From positions 930,001 through 994,000 of the forward strand of contig NZ_JARCHV010000002.1 in NCBI RefSeq assembly GCF_028890485.2: a DNA stretch of 64,000 nucleotides. The letters are read 5' to 3'. Below the pieces are notes generated by a model. The model ran no database searches. It was not told the DNA's origin and saw only the letters and a program-made list of their open reading frames with translations. The stretch comes from Planococcus sp. SK3692 (GTDB taxonomy: Bacteria > Bacillota > Bacilli > Bacillales_A > Planococcaceae). This document shows, in pieces, positions 8,592-19,050 of the stretch. Each line of letters begins with the position of its first letter. Position 1 is the first letter of the stretch. Made by a program: the position numbers and the translations under genes.

Positions 8592-9959
8592 TTACTGGCC
8601 GACAAGCGCCGGTGCGAAAAATTCCTTGTACAGTTCATTGAGAATTTTTCCTTCGTCTTCTTTGAGGATGCCAAACACTAAGCTGACTTCGGAAGATCCC
8701 TGGTTGATCATTTCAATATTGACATTAGTGCGCGCAAATGCAGCGGCTGCACGGGCAGTCAGGCCTTTATTATTGTTCATGCCTTCGCCTACCAAGACGA
8801 TCATTGAGAAATCATTGCGGATATGCACATCGTCCGCCTGGAGTTCGTTTTTCACCCGTTCGATGATGCGCTGTTCTTTTTCGTCATCGAGTTGATGGCT
8901 TCTCAGGATGACCGATAGATTATCAATGCCTGAGGGGATATGTTCATAGGAGATTTCTTCTTCTTCCAAAATTTGCAGCAATTTACGGCCGAATCCGACT
9001 TCGCGGTTCATCAAATACTTGCCGACATATAAAGTGGAAAAGCCGCTGTCTGCAGAAATCCCGGTAACGGGGCGCGGGGAATCTGCGCGTTCTGCGACAA
9101 TCATCGTGCCGGGGGCTGACGGATTGTTGGTGTTGCGGATGCACAATGGCACAGACGCCCGGTATGCAGGCATCAAGGCTTCATCATGAAGAACAGCAAA
9201 TCCAGCATAGGACAGCTCGCGCATTTCACGGTAAGTCATTTGCTCGATTTCCACTGGGTTGTCCACGACCTGGGGATTGGCTGCAAACACGCAGTCGACA
9301 TCGGTGAAGTTCTCATACAGCTCGGCCTTGAGGGCAGCTGCAAGGATAGACCCTGTTATATCGGAGCCGCCACGGTCGAATGTCCGGAGCATGCCGGCTT
9401 TTGTGTAAGCAAAAAATCCTGGGAACACGGTAATTGACGGCTTGTCGCTCAAAGTTGAAAGCTGGCTGTAAGATTCCGGCAAGGCTTGTGCGCGTTCTGG
9501 CGGATCATTGACGAACAAGCCAGCTGTGTGCGGATTGACGTATTCCGCCTGCATTCCGATGGATGTGAAATAAGCAGCGATCAATTTCGCTGAATTGTCT
9601 TCCCCTGCCGCTTTGATCGAATCGATATACAAATCATGCTGGCCGCTGTCTGCACGCAGGCGGTCTGAGAGATCGGCACGGATGATGTCGATGATATCCC
9701 GGTCGAGCCCGAGGTCATCTGCGATTTCCGTGTAACGGTCGATGACTGCCTGCATGGGCTGCTGGATGGATTCGCCCATTAATGCGGCGGACGCAAGGCG
9801 GATGAGCAGGTCGGTCACTTTTACATCTCCACTATGGCGTTTGCCTGGAGCTGAGACGACCACAATCCGGCGTGCCGGGTCCGCTTTGATGATGCTTGCG
9901 ACTTTTCTGATTTGCTGCGCGCTAGCGACTGAAGTTCCACCGAATTTGCATACTTTCAT
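8592..9959 (-). CDS. yclM: Aspartate kinase (aspartokinase III type)
   Basis: A 455-residue aspartokinase catalysing ATP-dependent phosphorylation of aspartate, the first step to lysine, threonine and methionine. The amino-acid kinase domain opens with KVCKFGGTSVA and contains FDRGGSDITG and NFTDVDCVFAANP; the C-terminus holds two ACT regulatory domains (about 310-455; GLTARAAAAFARTNVNIEM is typical). Length and the monocistronic form match Bacillus YclM (aspartokinase III) rather than the shorter alpha/beta types. The first in-frame ATG at 9974 is less likely than that at 9959, where the family N-terminus MKVCKFGG begins. It is divergent from hom-thrC-thrB, which suggests a threonine-linked role. 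Confidence 0.92.
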   Translation of the reverse strand: MKVCKFGGTSVASAQQIRKVASIIKADPARRIVVVSAPGKRHSGDVKVTDLLIRLASAALMGESIQQPMQAVIDRYTEIADDLGLDRDIIDIIRADLSDRLRADSGQHDLYIDSIKAAGEDNSAKLIAAYFTSIGMQAEYVNPHTAGLFVNDPPERAQALPESYSQLSTLSDKPSITVFPGFFAYTKAGMLRTFDRGGSDITGSILAAALKAELYENFTDVDCVFAANPQVVDNPVEIEQMTYREMRELSYAGFAVLHDEALMPAYRASVPLCIRNTNNPSAPGTMIVAERADSPRPVTGISADSGFSTLYVGKYLMNREVGFGRKLLQILEEEEISYEHIPSGIDNLSVILRSHQLDDEKEQRIIERVKNELQADDVHIRNDFSMIVLVGEGMNNNKGLTARAAAAFARTNVNIEMINQGSSEVSLVFGILKEDEGKILNELYKEFFAPALVGQ

Positions 9960-9999
9960 CCTATCAAGTCCCATCTTTTTTAATAGTCTGTGAAAAGGG

Positions 10000-10028
10000 T
10001 TGTTTTCACTAAAATATAATACTATAAT
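10000..10028 (+). promoter_or_regulatory. Sigma-A promoter for hom-thrC-thrB
   Basis: TTGTTT at 10000-10005 and TATAAT at 10023-10028 are separated by 17 bases, 60 bases before the hom start. A second TATAAT lies at 10015-10020 but has poor spacing. Confidence 0.75.
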
Positions 10029-10087
10029 GTCTCTATGACAAAAACAGCTGTTTTTTCACAGTGTACACACCATGGGAGGAATCGTCA

Positions 10088-11386
10088 ATGAAAAATGAAA
10101 TTTCAATCGGATTATTAGGTTTCGGGACAGTAGGGAGCGGCGTGGCCAAGATCATCCAGCAGCATCAGGAAGATCTGCAGCACAAACTCGGCGCAAAAGT
10201 CGCGATCCGGAAAGTATTGGTGCGTGATGCCGGGAAAGACCGGATATCGGACCTCGATCCGAATGTCTTCACGACGAATATTGAAGAAATCTTGAATGAT
10301 TCTTCCCTCGATATAATTGTAGAGGTCATGGGCGGCATCGAAGGCGCAAGAGCGGCGATGGAACAGGCGCTGAAATCAGGTAAACAGGTCGTGACGGCCA
10401 ATAAGGACGTCATGGCAGAATATGGCCATGACTTATTGAAACTGGCAGATGCCGAGAAATGTGATCTATTCTATGAAGCGAGTGTAGCCGGTGGCATCCC
10501 GATCATCCGCACGCTTGAGGATGGGCTCGCTTCCGACCGCATCTCGAGCATGATGGGGATCGTCAATGGCACAACGAACTTCATTTTAACGAAAATGAAG
10601 CAGGAAAAGAAAAGCTATGAAGATGCACTCGCTGAAGCGACAGAACTCGGATTTGCCGAAGCTGACCCGACAGCGGATGTCGGCGGGCTCGATGCAGCGC
10701 GCAAAATGGTCATCTTGTCATCGCTCGCTTACTCAACAGAAGTAAAGTTGGATGATGTCAATATCCGCGGCATGGAGACCATCAAAGACGGCGATGTAGA
10801 GATGGGCGAAAGCTTGGGGTATACGATGAAAATGGTCGGGTCTTCAACAAAAGATGAAGACGGCATCGACGTATCGGTTGAACCGATTTTCCTGGCAAAC
10901 AGCCATCCTTTGGCTTCGGTCAATAACGAATTTAACGCCGTTTACATTTACGGCGATGCAGTTGGGGAAACGATGCTTTATGGCCCAGGCGCGGGATCGT
11001 TGCCGACAGCGACATCCGTTGTATCCGATATCATCGCAGCGTGCAGAAACTTGCTTCTTGGGGTGAACGGCAAACGTGAACACGCAGCACAGCACGAACG
11101 CGTCATCAAGCCGGCGGATAAAAGCTGCTCAAAGTATTTCCATCGCTTGCTAGTGGACGATGTCGTCGGTGTATTATCCAAAGTGAGCGCCATCTACAGC
11201 AAACACGGTGCAAGTATCCAATCGATCGTACAGAATCCAGGAACAAATGAAACCGAAGGAAAAGCGGAGCTTATTTTAAAAACACACGAGATTTCCCGCC
11301 AGCAGCATTTGGATGTCTTGAAAGAACTTGAAGGAATGGCAAGCCTGATCAGCCATTACCGCATTGAAGGGGAGGATGCAGCATGA
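10088..11386 (+). CDS. hom: Homoserine dehydrogenase
   Basis: A 432-residue enzyme that reduces aspartate semialdehyde to homoserine. The NAD(P)-binding [12 protein letters not shown] motif is at the N-terminus, the catalytic region contains [12 protein letters not shown] and [16 protein letters not shown] with the catalytic lysine, and an ACT domain closes the protein (about 355-430; [20 protein letters not shown]). GGGAGG seven bases before the ATG at 10088 fixes the start against an upstream in-frame start at 10061. It is the first gene of a threonine operon and overlaps thrC by ATGA. Confidence 0.96.
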   Translation: MKNEISIGLLGFGTVGSGVAKIIQQHQEDLQHKLGAKVAIRKVLVRDAGKDRISDLDPNVFTTNIEEILNDSSLDIIVEVMGGIEGARAAMEQALKSGKQVVTANKDVMAEYGHDLLKLADAEKCDLFYEASVAGGIPIIRTLEDGLASDRISSMMGIVNGTTNFILTKMKQEKKSYEDALAEATELGFAEADPTADVGGLDAARKMVILSSLAYSTEVKLDDVNIRGMETIKDGDVEMGESLGYTMKMVGSSTKDEDGIDVSVEPIFLANSHPLASVNNEFNAVYIYGDAVGETMLYGPGAGSLPTATSVVSDIIAACRNLLLGVNGKREHAAQHERVIKPADKSCSKYFHRLLVDDVVGVLSKVSAIYSKHGASIQSIVQNPGTNETEGKAELILKTHEISRQQHLDVLKELEGMASLISHYRIEGEDAA

Positions 11387-12444
11387 GATGGCCTGGACTG
11401 ATCGAACAATATAAAGAGTGGCTGCCGGTGACGGAAGCTACACCTCAACTGACTTTGCAAGAAGGCAACACACCGCTGATCCATCTAGAGAAATTGTCTG
11501 CTGATTGGGGCATCGAAGTCTACGCCAAAATCGAAGGCGCCAACCCGACAGGTTCTTTTAAAGACCGCGGCATGGTTATGGCAGTCGCCAAAGCAAAAGA
11601 AGAAGGCAAGAGCGTCCTGGTTTGTGCATCCACAGGAAACACATCGGCTTCGGCCGCTGCATATGGCGCAAGAGCGGGGATGCGGACGATTGTCGTCATT
11701 CCAGAAGGCCGTATCGCGCTTGGCAAGTTGGCGCAGGCGAAAATGTACGGAGCGGAAATTTTGGAAATCAAAGGAAATTTTGACGAAGCCTTAGAAATGG
11801 TTCGTGAAATCGGCAAATCCCCAGGCATCGCCCTCGTTAACTCCGTTAACCCGTACCGCTTAGAGGGGCAAAAGACCATCGCATTCGAAGTGATCGAACA
11901 GCTCGGGAAAGTGCCGGACCTGTTCGCGCTGCCTGTCGGCAATGCCGGCAATATTTCGGCCGCTTGGAAAGGCTTCACTGAATACGCAGAGCGTACAGGG
12001 GAAAAACGCCCTGAACTTCTCGGCGTTCAGGCAGAAGGTGCTTCGCCGATTGTCCAGAATAAAGTAGTCGAACAGCCTGAAACGGTCGCGACGGCGATCC
12101 GTATCGGCAACCCGGCGAGCTGGCAGTTGGCACTTAATGCACTTGATGAATCGCAAGGTACGATCCTTGCGAGAAGTGATGACAAAATCCTTGAGGCGTA
12201 CCAGCTGCTCGCCAAAACAGAAGGCGTTTTTGCAGAACCGGCATCATGTGCATCGATTGCCGGCTTGAAAAAACAAGTCGAAGACGGCCAAATCAAAAAA
12301 GGGTCGACCGTCGTCTGTGTACTGACAGGCAACGGCTTGAAAGATCCGGCGACAGCAATCGAAGTCAGCAAACAAGATGGCATGCTTGAAGCGGCAAATA
12401 TGGAGCAGTTTTGGGAGGAGTTAAAAAAGGAGGTCAAAGTATGA
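11383..12444 (+). CDS. thrC: Threonine synthase
   Basis: A 353-residue PLP fold-type II enzyme converting O-phosphohomoserine to threonine. GSFKDRGM contains the Schiff-base lysine, [19 protein letters not shown] is the substrate/phosphate region, and [15 protein letters not shown] binds the PLP phosphate. It starts with an ATG overlapping the hom stop (ATGA) and itself overlaps thrB the same way, indicating translational coupling through the operon. Its length matches Bacillus ThrC. Confidence 0.96.
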   Translation: MRWPGLIEQYKEWLPVTEATPQLTLQEGNTPLIHLEKLSADWGIEVYAKIEGANPTGSFKDRGMVMAVAKAKEEGKSVLVCASTGNTSASAAAYGARAGMRTIVVIPEGRIALGKLAQAKMYGAEILEIKGNFDEALEMVREIGKSPGIALVNSVNPYRLEGQKTIAFEVIEQLGKVPDLFALPVGNAGNISAAWKGFTEYAERTGEKRPELLGVQAEGASPIVQNKVVEQPETVATAIRIGNPASWQLALNALDESQGTILARSDDKILEAYQLLAKTEGVFAEPASCASIAGLKKQVEDGQIKKGSTVVCVLTGNGLKDPATAIEVSKQDGMLEAANMEQFWEELKKEVKV

Positions 12445-13346
12445 GCGGTAAAGAATTTTCAATCGCGGTACCTGCATCTACTGCCAACTTAGGTCCCGGA
12501 TTCGATTCCATCGGCCTTGCACTGGATCTCCATTTGAATATTCATGTGTCGCCGGCCGATTCGTGGCAGCTTGACTATAAAACACCGGAATATGCCCATT
12601 TGTCCGGCACTGAAAATAATTTGATTCTGCAGGCGGCTGAGCGCACCGCGGCCGCTTACGGCAAAGAGCTGCCGGCAGCCAAACTGGAAATCGAGACGGA
12701 TATCCCGCTCGGCCGGGGCCTAGGCAGCAGTGCGTCTGCCATTGCGGCCGGCATTGAATTGGCCAATCGCTTGCTCGACCTGCACATGTCCGACCAGGAA
12801 AAGGTGCAAATCGGAACAGAAATGGAAGGGCATCCAGATAATATCTCCGCATCGCTGCTTGGGGGCCTGACAATTTCCTATTACGATGAAGAGCAGATCG
12901 AGACCGTACACGTCGAACAAGTCGATATCGGGGTCGTGCTATTGATTCCTCAGGAAATTTTTCTGACCGAAGAGTCGAGAAGCTTATTGCCAGAGCTCCT
13001 TCAACACAGTGAAAGTGTACGGGGCAGTGCTGCGGCTAATGTGCTTTCTGCAGCGATGGTGCGCGGCGATTGGGAAAAAGCCGGCAAGCTCATGAGCAAA
13101 GATACGTTCCATCAGCCATATCGCCAAAATCGCTTTCCTGATTTCAAGGAAATCGGTGAAGCGTGCGAGAAGCTTGGCGCCTATGGATATGCGATTAGTG
13201 GAGCGGGCCCATCTCTTTTCATTCCGGTCCCCTCAGGAGAAGAACAGCGTCTTGCTGCATCGCTCGGCCAGTTGTTTCCGCATTATGAAAGCATTGCGAT
13301 GAAACCGGCTGCTAACGGCACCAAATCATACGAAACAGTGGCATAA
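12441..13346 (+). CDS. thrB: Homoserine kinase
   Basis: A 301-residue GHMP-family kinase that phosphorylates homoserine for ThrC. The N-terminal [20 protein letters not shown] segment and the ATP-binding loop [17 protein letters not shown] are diagnostic, and the C-terminal motif [14 protein letters not shown] is the third GHMP motif. The ATG at 12441 follows AAAGGAGG and overlaps the thrC stop. An upstream start at 12411 would lie inside thrC with no binding site. It is the last gene of the operon, followed by a perfect palindromic terminator. Confidence 0.96.
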   Translation: MSGKEFSIAVPASTANLGPGFDSIGLALDLHLNIHVSPADSWQLDYKTPEYAHLSGTENNLILQAAERTAAAYGKELPAAKLEIETDIPLGRGLGSSASAIAAGIELANRLLDLHMSDQEKVQIGTEMEGHPDNISASLLGGLTISYYDEEQIETVHVEQVDIGVVLLIPQEIFLTEESRSLLPELLQHSESVRGSAAANVLSAAMVRGDWEKAGKLMSKDTFHQPYRQNRFPDFKEIGEACEKLGAYGYAISGAGPSLFIPVPSGEEQRLAASLGQLFPHYESIAMKPAANGTKSYETVA

Positions 13347-13378
13347 AAAAGCTCCGGATCAGCTGATCCGGAGCTTTT
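13346..13378. terminator. Terminator of the threonine operon
   Basis: GCTCCGGATC and GATCCGGAGC pair perfectly around AGCT, followed by TTTT and preceded by AAAAAA, so it is usable by the converging dehydrogenase gene as well. Confidence 0.9.
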
Positions 13379-13392
13379 CATATTGTAATTCT

Positions 13393-14817
13393 TCATAGTT
13401 TGATAGAGATATATTTAGTTTCAAGGAATGCATCAAGGCCTTCCTGTCCACCTTCACGGCCGACGCCGCTTTCTTTCATGCCGCCGAATGGGGCTTGTGC
13501 TGTCGATGGCTGGCCGTCATTCCAGCCGACAATGCCGTATTCAAGATTCTCAGCGATAAATGTGCCGCGAGACATACTTTCAGTGAAGAAGTACGAAGCT
13601 AAGCCAAACCGTGTGTCGTTAGCGAGTTTAACCGCTTCCTCGTCGGTCTTAAAGCTCATGATTGGCGCCACTGGCCCAAAAGTTTCTTCGTTCATGACGA
13701 GCATATCTTCGGTGGCATCAACGAGAACCGTCGGGTTGTAGAAATAAGCATCGTTTTCCGATTGTCCGTCACCGCCCACCAATACTTTGGCGCCTTTATC
13801 AACAGCATCTTTTACGTGGCGCTCTACTTTTTCATAACCATCTTTGTCGACGAGCGGACCGATATCCACTCCCTCTTCAAGACCATTGCCGACTTTTAAT
13901 TGGCCGGCTGCTTGCTTAAGTTTCTCGGAAAATTCATCGACAATTCCTTCTTGAACGTAAATGCGGTTTCCGCAAACGCAAGTCTGTCCGGCGTTGCGGA
14001 ATTTTGACGCCATGACGCCTTCGACTGCTTTGTCGATATCAGCATCGTCAAGAACGATGATCGGCGCATGCCCGCCAAGTTCCAACGACAGATTCAGCAT
14101 CGTATCAGCGCCTTGTTTCATCAATTCCTTGCCGATCTCCGTCGAGCCGGTGAAAGTCAGCTTGCGGACGGATGGATGGCTGGTAAAGACCTTGCCGATC
14201 TGTGAAGCGCTTCCGGTCACCAAATTGATGACGCCTTTCGGAAAACCGGCTTCTTCTGCGAGTTCAAACATGCGCACGGCTGTGAGCGGCGTCATCTTCG
14301 CCGGTTTCGAAACGAAGGTGCAGCCGGCTGCGAGGGCAGGCGCCATTTTTCGCGCCATCATGGCTGCAGGGAAATTCCATGGAGTGATAGATACGACTAC
14401 GCCTACTGGCTGTTTATTGATTTGAATGCGCTTGCCGTCTTTGCTTGCAGGGATGGTCCGGCCATAAACGCGTTTGCCTTCTTCCGCGAACCAGGAAATG
14501 AACGATGCGGAATATTCCACTTCACCGATGGCTTCTTTCAGCGGCTTACCCATTTCCTTTGTCAGGATTTCCCCGATTTCTTCTTTATGTTCCAACAAGA
14601 GATCATGCCATTTCATCAATAGTTCAGCGCGTTCATAGGCGGTCGTCTTCGACCAGGAAGGAAATGCCGCAGCGGCTGCCTCGACTGCTTCCGTCGCTTC
14701 TGCTTCACCGCCATTTGGCACCGTGCCGACTTGCTCGCCGGTAGCCGGATTCATGACTTTGATCACGTCGTTACCTTTATCTGTCCATTCGCTATTTATA
14801 TAATGTTTGCCGTTCAT
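13393..14817 (-). CDS. gabD: NAD(P)-dependent succinate-semialdehyde dehydrogenase
   Basis: A 474-residue aldehyde dehydrogenase. The general-base glutamate lies in [20 protein letters not shown] and the catalytic cysteine in [17 protein letters not shown]; the nucleotide-binding segment is [11 protein letters not shown]. The overall pattern ([11 protein letters not shown] start, [20 protein letters not shown] end) fits the GabD/succinate-semialdehyde group, which feeds GABA carbon into succinate. Start ATG at 14817 follows AAGGAGGA. A GABA-related hydrolase (PuuD-like) lies 8 kb away, but no gabT is seen in the window. Alternative substrates such as glutarate semialdehyde remain possible. 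Confidence 0.85.
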   Translation of the reverse strand: MNGKHYINSEWTDKGNDVIKVMNPATGEQVGTVPNGGEAEATEAVEAAAAAFPSWSKTTAYERAELLMKWHDLLLEHKEEIGEILTKEMGKPLKEAIGEVEYSASFISWFAEEGKRVYGRTIPASKDGKRIQINKQPVGVVVSITPWNFPAAMMARKMAPALAAGCTFVSKPAKMTPLTAVRMFELAEEAGFPKGVINLVTGSASQIGKVFTSHPSVRKLTFTGSTEIGKELMKQGADTMLNLSLELGGHAPIIVLDDADIDKAVEGVMASKFRNAGQTCVCGNRIYVQEGIVDEFSEKLKQAAGQLKVGNGLEEGVDIGPLVDKDGYEKVERHVKDAVDKGAKVLVGGDGQSENDAYFYNPTVLVDATEDMLVMNEETFGPVAPIMSFKTDEEAVKLANDTRFGLASYFFTESMSRGTFIAENLEYGIVGWNDGQPSTAQAPFGGMKESGVGREGGQEGLDAFLETKYISIKL

Positions 14818-15148
14818 CTAAACTCCTCCTTAAAATTATGCTTCTTGTAGTCAATACCTCCCCTGGAAAATGTCTAAACTTGCGCAGGCGGATGGCTAGC
14901 ACTGGAAAAATTCAATAAAAAATAAATAATGGACCCAAAAAGTTCACGACTTTAGAAATACGCAATATATCGCCATTGGTTACGCTTACATTAAAATGAA
15001 CGTTTATTCAATATAAAGTTATTTCGAAATAGTCTATAAATTATATTTCCGAACTCGAAATTCTGTGCTACTATTGCTTAAAACTAATAAGCTTCAGAAG
15101 AATCCTGTTTTCGTATAATGTTTTGAAGCTGAGAGAGGAATGAACAAT
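14818..15148. other. 330-bp divergent intergenic region with an inverted repeat around a -10 box
   Basis: This carries upstream sequences of gabD (minus) and the GltS-like gene (plus). TATAAT at 15114-15119 is a good -10 for the plus gene. AGCTTCA at about 15091-15097 and TGAAGCT at 15124-15130 form an inverted repeat around it. No -35 of quality is seen. The rest is AT-rich with no coding frame. Confidence 0.4.
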
Positions 15149-16345
15149 ATGCCCCAAATGTTAGCCTTGGCCATTATGGCTTTCATCCTGTACATCGGAG
15201 AGTTGATCTCCATTCGCACCAAAGCTTGGATTCCCTCGATTTTCGTCAGTGGGGTATTGTTCCTGATCGGGTATTGGACATTCTTCCCCGAAGATATCGT
15301 AACCATCGGCGGGATTCCACCAGTCGTCGCCACTTTGCTGATCTATTTGCTGATCACGAATATGGGGACCTTATTGTCGCTGGATGAACTGAAAAAGCAG
15401 TGGCGCACCATTTTGATCGCCTTGTCCGGGATTTTGGGGATTGTCGTCTTTTTGCTTGCGATCGGGACATTGCTGTTTGATTTCCAGACCGTCATCGTCG
15501 CCATCCCGCCACTTGTCGGTGGATTGGTATCAGCACTGATCATGTCGGAAGGGGCAACGGCTGCAGGGCTTCCGACGCTCGCGGTGTTCGCCATCGTCAT
15601 TTACGTCATCCAAGGGTTTGCAGGTTATCCGCTGACTTCTGTCATGCTGAAAAGAGAAGGCCGCAATTTGCTGCAAAAATACCGCAATAACGAATTGACG
15701 GATTACGCCCCTTTGGCAGCAGGAACGGCTGAAGAAAAAGTCCAGGACGAAAAACCAAAGTTGTTTGCTGCGTTGCCTGAGAAATACAATACCGATTTCT
15801 TCAAATTTTTCCGGCTTGCTTTAGTCGGGTATGCTGCGTATCTTGCTTCCACATTGGCAGCGCCAATCGTGGAGATCAGCCCATATGTATTGTGTTTATT
15901 GTTCGGGGTATTAGCGCGTTCGATCGGATTTTTGGAGCGCCATCCGCTGCAAAAGGCAAATGGCTTCGGCTTTGCGATTATGGCTTTGTTGCTATTCATC
16001 TTCGACGGCTTGAAAACGGCGACACCTCAAATGATGCTAGAAATTCTCTATCCGTTGATTGGCTGCATCATTATTGGGCTTATCGGCATGTACATCTTTT
16101 CATTCATTATCGGAAAGATCCTCAAAGTCAGCAAAGAAATGGCGTTCGCTTGTTCGTTGACGGCGCTATACGGATTCCCCGCTGATTACATCATCACGGT
16201 TGAAGTGATCAATGCATTGACGCAGGACGAAAAAGAACGCGAAATGCTGACTAGCCGCATGCTGCCGCCGATGCTCGTCGCCGGATTCATTACGGTCACC
16301 ATCGTCTCAGTTATCTTGGCAGGAATCTTTGTCGGTTTCCTGTAA
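15149..16345 (+). CDS. Multipass membrane protein, GltS-like putative transporter
   Basis: A 398-residue polytopic membrane protein with about ten hydrophobic helices arranged in two halves separated by a hydrophilic loop at about 165-220 (KPKLFAALPEKYNTDFF). The inverted-repeat style architecture and Gly-rich helices (PPLVGGLVSALIMSEGATAAGLPTL) resemble sodium/glutamate symporter-type carriers, but I cannot name a substrate. GAGAGGA precedes the ATG at 15149 by nine bases and abuts the ATG at 15140, so 15149 is preferred. It is followed after 23 bp by an M20 amidohydrolase and then a second hydrolase, suggesting uptake and hydrolysis of one amidated or acylated compound. Confidence 0.65.
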   Translation: MPQMLALAIMAFILYIGELISIRTKAWIPSIFVSGVLFLIGYWTFFPEDIVTIGGIPPVVATLLIYLLITNMGTLLSLDELKKQWRTILIALSGILGIVVFLLAIGTLLFDFQTVIVAIPPLVGGLVSALIMSEGATAAGLPTLAVFAIVIYVIQGFAGYPLTSVMLKREGRNLLQKYRNNELTDYAPLAAGTAEEKVQDEKPKLFAALPEKYNTDFFKFFRLALVGYAAYLASTLAAPIVEISPYVLCLLFGVLARSIGFLERHPLQKANGFGFAIMALLLFIFDGLKTATPQMMLEILYPLIGCIIIGLIGMYIFSFIIGKILKVSKEMAFACSLTALYGFPADYIITVEVINALTQDEKEREMLTSRMLPPMLVAGFITVTIVSVILAGIFVGFL

Positions 16346-16368
16346 ACAATATTTAGGGGGTTTTTGCA

Positions 16369-17556
16369 GTGATTCTTGAAGCGATCAAAAAAGAAATAGC
16401 AAATCATGCCGGCGAACTGGTTGATATCCGGAGAAAATTGCATAGCGAACCAGAATTGTCCTGGGAAGAGTATCAAACGACAGAATACGTCATTAACTAT
16501 TTGACTGAACTGGGCATTAAATGCCGCAAGACTGAACCGACTGGTGTCATTGGGGAGTTAATAGGCGGCAAACCTGGAAAGACTGTTGCGCTGCGTGCGG
16601 ATATGGATGCTTTGTCTGTAGAAGAGCTGACCCCGGATTTGCCGTACCGTTCCAAAGAACAAGGGAAAATGCATGCTTGTGGGCATGATGCCCATACAGC
16701 GATGTTATTGATTGCCGCAAAAGCGCTCGTATCGGTCAAAGACCAGCTCGCGGGAACGGTCAGGTTCTTGTTCCAACCGGCAGAAGAAGTGGCGACGGGA
16801 GCACGTGAAATGGTTAAGCAGGGTGCGATGGAAGGCGTCGACAATGTTTTTGGCATGCACATCTGGTCGCAGAGCCCGACCGGAAAAGTATCCTGTACTG
16901 CCGGCCCATCATTCGCATCTGCCGATATTTTCAATATCCGCTTCACGGGGCGCGGCGGGCATGGTGCTATGCCGCAAGCATGCATCGATGCATCGGTTAT
17001 GGCTTCTGCATTCGTCATGAATGCACAGTCGATTGTCTCGAGAACGATTGATCCAAAGCATCCGGCAGTTGTCACCGTAGGGAAAATGACGGTCGGCACA
17101 CGCTTTAACGTCATCGCAGAAAATGCCCTTATCGAAGGGACTGTGCGCTGTTTTGATCCGGAAGTGCGCAACCATATTGAAAAGCAACTCGAAGTATACG
17201 CCAGAAATACGGCTGAGCTATACGGGGGCACGGCTGAGCTGGAATACATCCGCGGCACGCAGGCGGTCATCAATGAAGCGGAAAGTTCACAATTGGCCCA
17301 GGCAGTTGCAGCGGAAGCATTTGGAAAGGGTGTTCTTTACGCCGAAGAGCCGACAATGGGCGGCGAAGATTTCTCATTCTTTTTGGATGAAGCCCCAGGC
17401 TGTTTTGCATTGGTTGGAGCAGGGAATCCAGAGAAAGACACGGAATGGGCTCATCATCACGGGCGTTTCAATGTTGATGAAGATGCGCTGTTAACCGGTG
17501 CAGAATTGTACGCGCAATACGCTTATGCTTATTTGAATAAAAATCAATCGAATTGA
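16369..17556 (+). CDS. M20D-family amidohydrolase (N-acyl-amino-acid/aminoacylase type)
   Basis: A 395-residue metal-dependent amidohydrolase. Motifs are ALRADMDALSVEE, HACGHDAHTAML (metal ligands), FLFQPAEEVATGAREM (catalytic Glu pair), GMHIWSQ and MGGEDFSFF near the C-terminus. The family removes acyl groups from amino acids (hippurate hydrolase, IAA-amino-acid hydrolase, N-acyl-L-amino acid amidohydrolase). The start is GTG at 16369, preceded by GGGGG. The gene sits 23 bp after the membrane transporter and its 3' end directly abuts the next hydrolase, so the three form one operon. Confidence 0.85.
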   Translation: MILEAIKKEIANHAGELVDIRRKLHSEPELSWEEYQTTEYVINYLTELGIKCRKTEPTGVIGELIGGKPGKTVALRADMDALSVEELTPDLPYRSKEQGKMHACGHDAHTAMLLIAAKALVSVKDQLAGTVRFLFQPAEEVATGAREMVKQGAMEGVDNVFGMHIWSQSPTGKVSCTAGPSFASADIFNIRFTGRGGHGAMPQACIDASVMASAFVMNAQSIVSRTIDPKHPAVVTVGKMTVGTRFNVIAENALIEGTVRCFDPEVRNHIEKQLEVYARNTAELYGGTAELEYIRGTQAVINEAESSQLAQAVAAEAFGKGVLYAEEPTMGGEDFSFFLDEAPGCFALVGAGNPEKDTEWAHHHGRFNVDEDALLTGAELYAQYAYAYLNKNQSN

Positions 17557-17567
17557 TGGAGGGACTT

Positions 17568-18863
17568 ATGGGAAATAGCACATTATATGAAGACTTGCTC
17601 AAAGGATACGACAAACAACTAGACCATTCAGGAGTGAATGGAGACCGCATCGCGAAACGCTTGCATGCCTTGTCTGAAATCGGTTATACCGAACCCGGCG
17701 GAATCAAACGGCCAGGTTTGTCTAATGAAGAAAAACAAGCCAAGCAATTAGTTAAATCCTGGATGGAGGAAGCCGGCCTAAAAGTAAGCGAAGACGGCGC
17801 CGGAAATGTTTTCGGCTCTTTAGCCGGGAAATCAGATGGACCAGCTATCGCATCGGGATCTCATGTCGATAGCGTCCCGAACGGCGGTAATTTCGATGGC
17901 CCGCTTGGCGTGCTTTCTGCGCTCGAAGTGGCCGAAGCCTGGAAGGAATCCGGTTTTGTTCCAGAAAAACCATACGAAGTGGTGATTTTCAGCGACGAGG
18001 AAGGCTCGAGATTTAATAGCGGCCTAACGGGAAGCCGTGCGATGACTGGCGATATTACCGAAACGGAAATGATGCAATTGCGGGATTATAACGGAGAAAG
18101 TTTGGAACAAGTTCTTGACTCCTATGGCAGTTCTCTAGGTGGATTTCGCAAGTCGGTCAGGGATTTATCTGAATTGGAGTTATTTGCAGAAGTGCATATT
18201 GAACAAGGCAAGAAGTTGGAACAGGAAGATCAGCCGGTTGGCATTGTTAGTGGCATTGCTGGCCCTGCCTGGATGGAAGTGCGCTTTTCAGGGCAGGCAG
18301 GCCATGCCGGTAATACGCCGATGATCGGCCGGACGGATAGCTTGGTTGCGGCCGGTGAATTCGTCAGCCGACTGCCTGGACTTCCGCCAGCAATCAGCGA
18401 AACGGCTGTAGCAACGGTCGGGAAGCTGGATGTATCGCCAAATGGCATCAATGTCATCCCTGAGCAGGTCGTGCTCCATGTCGATGCACGCGACATCCAT
18501 AAAGAACCGAGAGATATGCTTGTCGAGCGCATTCGCAGCTTGGCGGAAGAAGTTGCTGATAAATATGGGGTCACTGTTTCGCTTCAGCAAAATACGAGCA
18601 TCACACCTGTTCCGATTGCCGAGGAACTGCAGCAGGAAATTTCAGCGATACTAAAAGAGCAGGGAATCGAACCGGTGCGGATTCCAAGCGGCGCTGGGCA
18701 TGACGCGATGATTGTTGGGCGCCATATTCCGGTTGTGATGCTGTTTGTCCGCAGCAAAGATGGCATCAGCCATAATCCGAAAGAGTGGTCGTCACTAACG
18801 GATTGCGTCCATGGAATTCACGCTCTAAAAGCGTTTATTGAATCGAGGATGGCAAAAGTATAA
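17568..18863 (+). CDS. Hydantoinase/carbamoylase-family M20 amidohydrolase (allantoate amidohydrolase-like)
   Basis: A 431-residue enzyme of the AllC/HyuC subfamily. Diagnostic segments are SGSHVDSVPNGGNFDGPLGV (two metal ligands), FSDEEGSRF (catalytic Glu pair), ELFAEVHIEQGKKLE, and GAGHDAMIVGRHIPV near the C-terminus. Members hydrolyse allantoate, ureidoglycolate or N-carbamoyl amino acids; I see nothing that separates these. GGAGG places the start at ATG 17568 rather than at 17553/17556. It is the last gene of the transporter-M20-M20 operon and is followed by a hairpin terminator. Confidence 0.85.
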   Translation: MGNSTLYEDLLKGYDKQLDHSGVNGDRIAKRLHALSEIGYTEPGGIKRPGLSNEEKQAKQLVKSWMEEAGLKVSEDGAGNVFGSLAGKSDGPAIASGSHVDSVPNGGNFDGPLGVLSALEVAEAWKESGFVPEKPYEVVIFSDEEGSRFNSGLTGSRAMTGDITETEMMQLRDYNGESLEQVLDSYGSSLGGFRKSVRDLSELELFAEVHIEQGKKLEQEDQPVGIVSGIAGPAWMEVRFSGQAGHAGNTPMIGRTDSLVAAGEFVSRLPGLPPAISETAVATVGKLDVSPNGINVIPEQVVLHVDARDIHKEPRDMLVERIRSLAEEVADKYGVTVSLQQNTSITPVPIAEELQQEISAILKEQGIEPVRIPSGAGHDAMIVGRHIPVVMLFVRSKDGISHNPKEWSSLTDCVHGIHALKAFIESRMAKV

Positions 18864-18875
18864 GTCGATTGATCT

Positions 18876-18905
18876 AAAGACAGGGTAAATTCCCCTGTCT
18901 TTTCT
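18876..18905 (+). terminator. Terminator of the transporter/M20 operon
   Basis: AGACAGGG and CCCTGTCT form a stem around a short AT-rich loop, followed by TTTTCT. Confidence 0.8.
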
Positions 18906-18984
18906 ATTGGAATAAGATTTGAAATATATGGATAAAGAGATCCTTATTATGGAATTATCAGGTTAAATTGATATAGAGTGTATA

Positions 18985-18996
18985 TTTACCGGTAAA
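18985..18996. promoter_or_regulatory. 12-bp palindrome upstream of RepL-like gene
   Basis: TTTACCGGTAAA is a perfect palindrome 55 bases before the start codon of the winged-helix gene. It could be an autoregulatory operator; this rests on position and symmetry only. Confidence 0.35.
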
Positions 18997-19050
18997 TCGG
19001 GTATATAGAAATTAAGCGACGCTACTATAACCCGTTCGGAGGTGATGAAG

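Noticed and set aside
16497-17273. 258-codon open frame on the minus strand
   Set aside because: Mirror of the M20D hydrolase gene; no ribosome site and no protein-like composition.
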